Below, one piece after another: positions 6,401 through 11,761 of a stretch of 11,761 bases of DNA. The translations under genes were made by a program, and so were the position numbers. The notes beneath the pieces are model-generated. The model was not told where the DNA came from, searched no databases, and saw only the letters and a program-made list of their open reading frames with translations. Origin of the DNA: Chloroflexi bacterium RBG_19FT_COMBO_48_23 (GTDB lineage Bacteria; Chloroflexota; Dehalococcoidia; GIF9; UBA5620). Positions within the stretch are counted from its first letter, which is position 1. Every line of letters begins with the position of its first letter. Location of the stretch: assembly GCA_001795315.1 (NCBI GenBank), contig MGOH01000075.1:1-11761 (forward strand), read 5' to 3'.

Positions 6401-7414
6401 TTAAGTCTGTTTTGCCTTGAGGGGCAGTGCTTTAATGAAGTTCCGGCTGAGGCTGTCGAATATTTCTGAGCTGTAGCGCTCGATTTTGCCCTGGTCGCAG
6501 AGCTGAGCCAGTTTGGGGTCGACAGGTATTTGGGCTAAAAGGGGTGCCCCGGCTGCCTCCGCCATTTCCTGGCCTCGGCTTTTACCAAACAACTCCAGCC
6601 TCTTGCCACTGTCAGGCAGGGTGAGATAGCTCATGTTTTCTACAACTCCCAGTATAGGTATTTTCATCTGGTTTGCCATTCTTATTGCTTTCTTTACCAC
6701 CATCGCTGCCAGCTCCTGAGGGCTGAACACTATGACTACTCCGGATACTGGAAGCATTTGCATTACGGTCAGAGGAGCATCGGCGGTGCCTGGCGGCAGA
6801 TCGACTATAAGATAATCGAGTTTACCCCAGAGAACATCTTCCCAGAATTGTTGGATGACCTTACTTATAATGGGCCCGCGCCAGATTACTGCGTCATCTT
6901 CGTGTTCCAGGAGAAGGTTGATGGACATGATGCCGATTCCAAGTTTTGATAAAACCGGCAAAATGCCTGTTTCGCTGCTGCTGGGTCGCACACTGCCCAG
7001 GCCGAATATCTTGGGTATGCTGGGGCCGGTGATATCAGCATCGAGTATGCCGACCTCTTTCCCCTGGCGGGCGAGGGCAATGCTGAGAAGCGCTGCTACC
7101 AGGGACTTGCCTACACCGCCTTTGCCGCTCATGACGGCTATAACGTGGCCGACATCGTTGACGTCTTTAGGTGTGGCCTCTATGAAGTTTACATTTACCT
7201 GACTTACACCCGGCAGCTGCCCGATAGTTTCACTGATTTTGGACTTTAGCCAGTCTTGAGCGCCTGGGTTCAGGGCTGCAGAAGCGAGGGTAATATCGAC
7301 TTTCTGGTCAGAGATGGCGATTTCACGGACTAGATTTAATTTAACCGGGCTGCGCATAGCACCCGGTGTCAATATTTCCTCCAGGCTTTTTCTTACACGT
7401 TTTTCAGTTGGCAT
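6401..7414 (-). CDS. Mrp/NBP35-family P-loop ATPase lacking the CXXC motif
   Basis: Mrp/ApbC/NBP35 ATPases bind and transfer Fe-S clusters to target enzymes. The 337-aa protein has an N-terminal region of DUF59/MIP18 type (about 10-78) and a SIMIBI ATPase domain with deviant Walker A SGKGGVGKS (96-104), LDADITGPS (124-132), VIWRGP (176-181) and VDLPPGT (204-210). After ENMSYL the usual CXXC that bridges the cluster across the dimer is replaced by L266-P-D-S269, and the whole protein has one Cys (C306). The ATPase should work, but a canonical bridging cluster cannot form there. An AGGGG ribosome site lies about eight bases before the ATG. It leads the run with the IscU-like gene, mobB and the Fe-S subunit, and may carry cluster maturation for that set. 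Confidence 0.92.
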   Translation of the reverse strand: MPTEKRVRKSLEEILTPGAMRSPVKLNLVREIAISDQKVDITLASAALNPGAQDWLKSKISETIGQLPGVSQVNVNFIEATPKDVNDVGHVIAVMSGKGGVGKSLVAALLSIALARQGKEVGILDADITGPSIPKIFGLGSVRPSSSETGILPVLSKLGIGIMSINLLLEHEDDAVIWRGPIISKVIQQFWEDVLWGKLDYLIVDLPPGTADAPLTVMQMLPVSGVVIVFSPQELAAMVVKKAIRMANQMKIPILGVVENMSYLTLPDSGKRLELFGKSRGQEMAEAAGAPLLAQIPVDPKLAQLCDQGKIERYSSEIFDSLSRNFIKALPLKAKQT

Positions 7415-7428
7415 AGACTGTGTCCCCT

Positions 7429-7441
7429 AATAAAATTTATT
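7429..7441. repeat. AT-rich 13-bp palindrome upstream of the mrp-type gene
   Basis: A perfect palindrome (AATAAA-A-TTTATT) lies just upstream of the AGGGG ribosome site of the mrp-type gene, inside the predicted leader. It could be an operator, but AT-only palindromes of this size arise easily by chance. Confidence 0.25.
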
Positions 7442-7507
7442 CGACGTGGGCGCACAAATCGATTGTTTTGAGTGGATGATAGATGCTTTCCCTGCATGAT
7501 AAGAGTG

Positions 7508-7537
7508 ATTTTAAGGCTTTACTCAACAAGGATGCAA
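7508..7537 (-). promoter_or_regulatory. Possible promoter of the mrp-iscU-mobB-FeS operon
   Basis: The 163-bp gap between the membrane Fe-S gene and the mrp-type gene holds, on the minus strand, TTGCAT (7532-7537) and TAAAAT (7508-7513), 18 bp apart. This would start transcription near 7501 with a leader of about 87 bases. The -35 match is poor, and readthrough from the etf operon is also possible. I see nothing else definite in this gap. Confidence 0.28.
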
Positions 7538-7577
7538 GTTATGAGGGTTCTGGGCAGCGGAAAATTGTGCTATCTCA

Positions 7578-9557
7578 TTATTTCAGTGCTCTAGCTACAA
7601 TCTCAGCCAGGTCCAACACCCGTACCCTGTCGTCAGCGTTCTTGTCCTTCAGTCCGTCTTCAAACATGGTCATGCAGTACGGGCAGCAGACGCAAATTGT
7701 GTCTGAGTTCAGTTTCAAAGCTTCTTCTGTTCGTGCCACGTTTATGCGTTTTCCGGTGCTTTCTTCCATCCACATACGCCCACCTCCGGCACCGCAGCAA
7801 AAGGAGTTGTCACGGTGATGTTCCATTTCGGTCGGTGCCTGCCCGGTGACTGCAGTGATAACGTCGCGTGGAGCTTCGTAAATCATGTTGTAACGTCCCA
7901 GGTAGCAAGAATCATGAAATACCACATTACTCAGGTCTATGGCCCCGTTCAATTTTAGTTTACCGTCTTTGAGCAAGTTACTAATCAATTCAGTATGATG
8001 GATAACTTCCAGTTGAATACCGTACTGACGGTAGTCGTTCTTCAGGGTACTGTAACAGTGTGGGCACTCGGTTATGATTTTTTTGATACCACTCTCGGTG
8101 AACATTTTGACATTCTCTTTAGCCATGTGTTCGAAGACGAATTCGTTGCCCAGCCGACGCAAACTGTCACCGCAGCACAACTCATCTTTCCCGAGTATGC
8201 CCCAGGAAACTCCGGCGGTATTGAGAATTCTGGCTATAGCTACGCTCACCCGTCTGCTTCGGGCATCAAAAGCACCAGCACAGCCTACGTAAAATAGATA
8301 TTCTGTTTTACCGGACTCAAAAGGCTTGACATCGATTTCCGATGCCCATTTGGCGCGGTCACCAGGAGCAATACCCCAGGGATTACTACGTTGTTCCATA
8401 TTCTCGAAAAAGGCCAGTAATTCCTCGGGGAATTTAGCTTTCATCTCTACAAGGTGTCGCCGCAAATCGACGATTCTAGGCACATGTTCTATGAATACCG
8501 GGCATACTTCCATGCAAGCACTGCAGGTAGTGCATGCCCAGATAACCTCTTCAGCTATGCTGCCTTCATGATCACCACCGATCAGGGGTAAGGCTATTTC
8601 CTTCTCATTGTTTGTAATCAATGGCCCATTCTTGAGCAAGTTCATCTTGATATCGTGAACCACAAGCCGTGGGTTCAATAGTTTGCCGGTGGATGTTGCC
8701 GGGCAAACGTCGGAGCAACGGCCGCACTCGGTGCAGGAATAAGAGTCAAATAGGCCCTTCCAGGTGAACTCGTTTACCTGCCCGACGCCAAAAGCGTTGC
8801 CCTTTTTGAACTCTTCTCGTGGCTGGGTGGTGACCTTTTCCATGCTCTTAAAGAAACAGTTAGGGATGGAAGTCATGATATGCATGTGCTTGCTGTAAGG
8901 GAGATAGGTAAGGAAACCGAGCAGCGCTATGGCGTGAATCCACCAAAAGAAAGTGGTCAACCAGTCCAGCGTTTGGGATGAGGCATTTGACATAAAGATA
9001 GAAGCCACTAAGCTGGATACGGGCATGTATCTGGCGGCTTCTTGAGTCTCCTGCGCAATCTCGCTACCTTGTAAGCCGAAGAAGGCAATCATCAGTGTGC
9101 CGACCAAGCCCAGGATAACAAAGGCATCCCGGCTGCGGGCTTCTATGTATGGTGGAGGGAAGGCTAAGCGGCGGATGATAGCAATGCAAACCGCCAGCAG
9201 TGCTAGAAGTGATACCACGTCGAAGATGAAGGATAGTGTGTAGTTTGCACCCATCGGCAGGCGTGACAGGCTGATGTAGTCTGGGAAGAGGCCGTTGAAC
9301 AGGAACTCGGTATTGGCGAGTATCAGAATTAGGAAGCACCAGAAAAGGACAAAGTGGTTTATTCCGAAGGGTCGGCTGACAACTCGCCGCTGACCGAAGG
9401 CGTAAATCAGCATGTTCCCTATTCGCTTACCGATTTCGTTGAAGCGATTTTCGCCTACTCCCAGAGTTACCAGGCGAAAGCGCCTGTAGCAACTCCAGCT
9501 GAAGAACGCCATGGCGGCTATAAAAACAATCGCGTAGACAATTATATTGGGTGACAC
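7578..9557 (-). CDS. Membrane HdrD-like Fe-S oxidoreductase, ETF:menaquinone oxidoreductase type
   Basis: This protein probably takes electrons from reduced ETF and passes them to membrane quinone. The 659-aa protein begins with a NarI-like membrane domain of about five helices (near 5-24, 67-90, 108-130, 143-163, 197-220), with candidate haem-ligand histidines H68, H208, H224 and H226. Two 4Fe-4S motifs follow (C275/C278/C281/C285 and C342/C345/C348/C352). Two CCG domains of the HdrB/HdrD type come next: C426, CC461-462, C498, C501, then C551, CC587-588, C625, C628. In HdrB such domains hold noncubane 4Fe-4S clusters. The start is GTG at 9557 with AGGAG six bases upstream. It follows etfA by 41 bp. 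The etfB-etfA-membrane Fe-S order matches the ETF:menaquinone oxidoreductase loci of syntrophic fatty-acid oxidisers. Other respiratory partners cannot be excluded. Confidence 0.9.
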   Translation of the reverse strand: MSPNIIVYAIVFIAAMAFFSWSCYRRFRLVTLGVGENRFNEIGKRIGNMLIYAFGQRRVVSRPFGINHFVLFWCFLILILANTEFLFNGLFPDYISLSRLPMGANYTLSFIFDVVSLLALLAVCIAIIRRLAFPPPYIEARSRDAFVILGLVGTLMIAFFGLQGSEIAQETQEAARYMPVSSLVASIFMSNASSQTLDWLTTFFWWIHAIALLGFLTYLPYSKHMHIMTSIPNCFFKSMEKVTTQPREEFKKGNAFGVGQVNEFTWKGLFDSYSCTECGRCSDVCPATSTGKLLNPRLVVHDIKMNLLKNGPLITNNEKEIALPLIGGDHEGSIAEEVIWACTTCSACMEVCPVFIEHVPRIVDLRRHLVEMKAKFPEELLAFFENMEQRSNPWGIAPGDRAKWASEIDVKPFESGKTEYLFYVGCAGAFDARSRRVSVAIARILNTAGVSWGILGKDELCCGDSLRRLGNEFVFEHMAKENVKMFTESGIKKIITECPHCYSTLKNDYRQYGIQLEVIHHTELISNLLKDGKLKLNGAIDLSNVVFHDSCYLGRYNMIYEAPRDVITAVTGQAPTEMEHHRDNSFCCGAGGGRMWMEESTGKRINVARTEEALKLNSDTICVCCPYCMTMFEDGLKDKNADDRVRVLDLAEIVARALK

Positions 9558-9598
9558 GATTTACTCCTTTTTGGGTATCGATGTTCTCGCATTGGGCT

Positions 9599-10930
9599 TT
9601 AGTTTGCTCTCTTGGTACGCAATTCTCTAATCCGCTTGACGATAGCCGGAACTAATTCAAAGACATCACCCACAATCCCGTAAGTTGCTACCTCAAAGAT
9701 AGGTGCTTGCTTATCGCGGTTGATGGCGATGATTACATCAGATTGCTGCATGCCGACCAGGTGTTGAATAGCTCCGCTGATACCGCAGGCGATATAAATC
9801 TTTGGCCTGACCGTCTTGCCGGTTTGACCCACCTGGCGCTCGACAGGCATCCAGCCAGCCTCAACGACGGCGCGCGAACAACCTACCACGCCACCCAGTT
9901 CGTCAGCCAGTTCCTGTAGCATTGAAAAGTTCTCTTTAGCCTGTATGCCTCGTCCGCCGGAGACGATTATATCCGCCGCTGCCACATCCACGTACTCTTC
10001 TCCACGCGTGGCATCTTCGATGATCTCTATTATCTTGACAGCGAAATCCTCTTCTTTCAACGGCATGGATTCCCGTATAATCTCGCCCTTTCGGGAAGCG
10101 TCCTTTTCCGGCATGGGCATGACGTGCGGCCGAACTGTGGACATCTGCGGCCGTGTGCGTTCGGTCAAAATGGTGGCCATGATGTTGCCGCCAAAGGCTG
10201 GACGTGTCTGCAGCAGGAAGCCCTTGTCATCGATTGCCAGACCGGTGCAGTCTGCAGTGAGTCCGGTGGCAAGCTGCGTGGCTACAGCACCGGCCAGGTC
10301 TCTGCCTAGACCTGTGGCACCAACAAGCACAATCTCAGGCTTGTATTTCTCTATAAGAAAACAGAAGGCCTTGTAGTAAGGTTCAGTGCGGTAATAGTGA
10401 TATATGGGGTCGTCCATCAGGTAAGCCTTAGACGCACCATAGGCAAACGACTCCTGGCAAAGATGCTGCATGCTGTCACCTATAGCCACTGTGCATAGCT
10501 CAACGCCCCTGGTTTTAGCCAACTCAGCACCAATGCCCAGCAGTTCCCAAGACACTGTAGCCGGCACGCCCTCGGTGTGCTCTACGAAGACCCAGACACC
10601 TTTGTACTCGTTAATCTTGGCTAGCGCCACAGCCTCTTCGGCGCTTATTTCTTCAACTTCGGGGGCTGCTGCCTTGGCCCGTTCTATTTCAGCCAGAATT
10701 TTCAGCTCTTCCGGAGTGTAATAAATCTCGATAGCTTCAGCCGGGCAAATCTTGATGCACTTGCGGCAGGAAGTGCATTTCTGAACGTCGATTATTGGCT
10801 CGCCCTTGTCGCTCATTTCGATGGCATTTTTGGGGCAAGCACCCTGGCAACGGTCGCCACAGGCAATGCACTTGCCAGGGATAAGTCGGGCTATGCCTCT
10901 GGGTCTCTTTATCTTTTTCTCTTCTGTCAT
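9599..10930 (-). CDS. etfA: Electron transfer flavoprotein alpha subunit with N-terminal ferredoxin domain
   Basis: EtfA binds FAD and, with EtfB, carries electrons from acyl-CoA dehydrogenases. The 443-aa protein has an N-terminal double-cluster ferredoxin segment (about 18-70), with C21/C24/C28/C32 and C52/C55/C58/C62. The first motif has one extra residue between Cys 2 and 3 (CIACGDRC). An acidic/Ala linker (about 80-105) is followed by the ETF alpha N-terminal domain (about 112-300) and the FAD domain (VSGGRGI near 329, GCSRAVVEAGWMP, GQTGKTVRPKIYIACGISGAIQH, INRDKQAPIF). ETF alpha without the extension is about 120 residues shorter. The extra clusters may link ETF to ferredoxin or to the Fe-S protein next door. 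It lies 43 bp after etfB and 41 bp before the membrane gene. The start ATG has only a weak GAG upstream. Confidence 0.95.
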   Translation of the reverse strand: MTEEKKIKRPRGIARLIPGKCIACGDRCQGACPKNAIEMSDKGEPIIDVQKCTSCRKCIKICPAEAIEIYYTPEELKILAEIERAKAAAPEVEEISAEEAVALAKINEYKGVWVFVEHTEGVPATVSWELLGIGAELAKTRGVELCTVAIGDSMQHLCQESFAYGASKAYLMDDPIYHYYRTEPYYKAFCFLIEKYKPEIVLVGATGLGRDLAGAVATQLATGLTADCTGLAIDDKGFLLQTRPAFGGNIMATILTERTRPQMSTVRPHVMPMPEKDASRKGEIIRESMPLKEEDFAVKIIEIIEDATRGEEYVDVAAADIIVSGGRGIQAKENFSMLQELADELGGVVGCSRAVVEAGWMPVERQVGQTGKTVRPKIYIACGISGAIQHLVGMQQSDVIIAINRDKQAPIFEVATYGIVGDVFELVPAIVKRIRELRTKRAN

Positions 10931-10973
10931 GTATGGACTCTACTATCTATTCAGCGATTTAGGCGTGCTGCGG

Positions 10974-11761
10974 TCAAATGAGATTTTTTTCGAGCAGTTT
11001 GTCTATCAATAACTGGGCGGCTTCGTTGGGGTCCTTGGCGCCATCGCCTATTATCTCGCCGCTGGTTCTTTGCGGTGAAAAGATTTTGCGTACCTGCGTA
11101 GCTGAACCCTTGAGCCCGATAGTTTCTTCATCTAGTGTCATTGCTTTATTATCCCAGAGTGTTACTGTGGCATCCGCGGCTATTAGCCGCATGGGCACGG
11201 TGGGGTAACGCGGGTGGTTGATCTCCCGCACCACCGAAATCATGGCCGGTAGGGGTGCTTCCACTATCTCGTGACGACGTTCCAGTTTGCGCCTGACCTT
11301 GACCTTTTTCGCCTGGAGGTCTACATTTTCGATGTGGTCGACCAGAGTCAACTGTGAGTATCCTAGACGGGTGGCAATTCCCGGACCCACCTGTGCTGTG
11401 TCTCCATCGATGGTCTGCTTACCACAGATGACCATAGCTACCTCTTCCTTCTGGGCAAGCTTCTTGATAGCCTCGGCCAAAACTTGACTGGTAGCCAGAG
11501 TGTCAGCACCGCCGAAGACGCGGTCACTCAGGAGCACAGCCTCGTCGGCTCCAACAGCCAGGGCCTTCTTCAGTGTAACTTCGGTATTGGGCGGCCCCAT
11601 CGAAATCACCGCTACACGGAGCCCGTATTTGTCCTTGAGTCTGAGGCTCTCTTCCAGGGCGTGGGCATCGAACGGGTTCAAAATGAACGGGACACCCTCT
11701 CTAATCAATGTACCGGTAACCGGGTCAACTCGTACCTGCGTGGTATCCGGTACCTGTTTGA
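10974..11761 (-). CDS. etfB: Electron transfer flavoprotein beta subunit (partial, start outside window)
   Basis: EtfB forms the ETF heterodimer with EtfA. The gene reads through the right edge: before the in-window ATG at 11708 the frame continues as KQVPDTTQVRVDPVTGTLIREG, the expected EtfB N-terminal region, so only roughly the first eight residues are missing. Landmarks are NPFDAHALEE, VISMGPP, ALAVGADEAVLL, CGKQTIDGDTAQVGP and the ETF-beta signature region (VRRKLERRHEIVEAPLPAMISVVREINHPRYP). The DGDTAQVGP segment is typical of ETFs from anaerobes, including electron-bifurcating ones, and differs from mitochondrial-type EtfB. Bifurcation cannot be decided from this alone. It appears to be the first gene in the window of the etfB-etfA-membrane Fe-S operon. 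Confidence 0.95.
   Translation of the reverse strand, partial: KQVPDTTQVRVDPVTGTLIREGVPFILNPFDAHALEESLRLKDKYGLRVAVISMGPPNTEVTLKKALAVGADEAVLLSDRVFGGADTLATSQVLAEAIKKLAQKEEVAMVICGKQTIDGDTAQVGPGIATRLGYSQLTLVDHIENVDLQAKKVKVRRKLERRHEIVEAPLPAMISVVREINHPRYPTVPMRLIAADATVTLWDNKAMTLDEETIGLKGSATQVRKIFSPQRTSGEIIGDGAKDPNEAAQLLIDKLLEKNLI

Noticed and set aside
7415..7577. A short minus-strand ORF of about 34 codons running into the mrp-type gene
   Set aside because: It lacks a ribosome site and a recognisable product, and it overlaps the mrp start in another frame. It is most likely chance.
7483..7818. A 111-codon open frame on the plus strand starting in the mrp upstream gap
   Set aside because: Most of it is antisense to the C-terminal CCG domain of the membrane Fe-S protein. 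There is no family resemblance and no supporting ribosome site.
9945..10376. A 143-codon open frame on the plus strand opposite etfA
   Set aside because: It is antisense to the EtfA linker and flavoprotein domains, which are clearly conserved. The Ser/Arg/Pro-rich composition is typical of antisense translation.

Overview
This 11.8 kb window looks like a bacterial chromosome with compact operons and roughly balanced base composition. The gene set (EtfB, ferredoxin-fused EtfA and an HdrD-like membrane Fe-S protein, beside Fe-S and molybdenum cofactor genes) suggests an anaerobe that oxidises fatty acids or similar acyl compounds. An uncultured Dehalococcoidia (Chloroflexota) or a similar subsurface lineage fits the flavour of the proteins, but that is inference and no marker gene here proves it. 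No mobile element, CRISPR array, tRNA or rRNA was recognised, and no stretch over 300 bases lacks a gene.

Layout. (1) 1-816, plus strand: a possible C-terminal scrap of an upstream membrane protein, then a DUF72 (YecE-like) gene. (2) 873-2684, minus strand: uvrC, convergent with the DUF72 gene across a small hairpin. (3) 2685-2821: a divergent control region holding a good extended -10 promoter for uvrC that predicts a very short leader, an imperfect 2 x 20 bp tandem repeat, and a weaker promoter for the plus-strand genes. (4) 2822-4646, plus strand: a XerC/XerD-type recombinase with an altered active-site box, a small basic single-span membrane protein, and a protein-L-isoaspartate methyltransferase. 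(5) 4717-7414, minus strand: a tight run of mrp-type ATPase, IscU/NifU-type scaffold, mobB and a HoxU/NuoG-N-terminus-like Fe-S protein. (6) 7578-11761, minus strand: etfB (cut by the window edge), etfA with two N-terminal 4Fe-4S motifs, and a membrane HdrD-like Fe-S oxidoreductase.

How the genes work together. The etfB-etfA-membrane Fe-S block is the known arrangement for passing electrons from acyl-CoA dehydrogenases through ETF to membrane quinone (the ETF:menaquinone oxidoreductase type). The four-gene block beside it combines Fe-S cluster assembly (IscU-like scaffold, Mrp-type ATPase), molybdopterin nucleotide attachment (MobB) and an Fe-S electron-transfer subunit of the kind that partners formate dehydrogenases or hydrogenases. 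It reads as a maturation-plus-subunit unit for a Mo/W Fe-S enzyme whose catalytic subunit is outside the window.

The most notable points are: the Fe-S subunit gene has no ATG, GTG or TTG start in its conserved frame and appears to use CTG behind a perfectly placed AGGAG; the Mrp-type ATPase lacks the CXXC cluster-bridging motif; and the recombinase has Arg where the HxxR box normally has His and ends seven residues after the catalytic Tyr.
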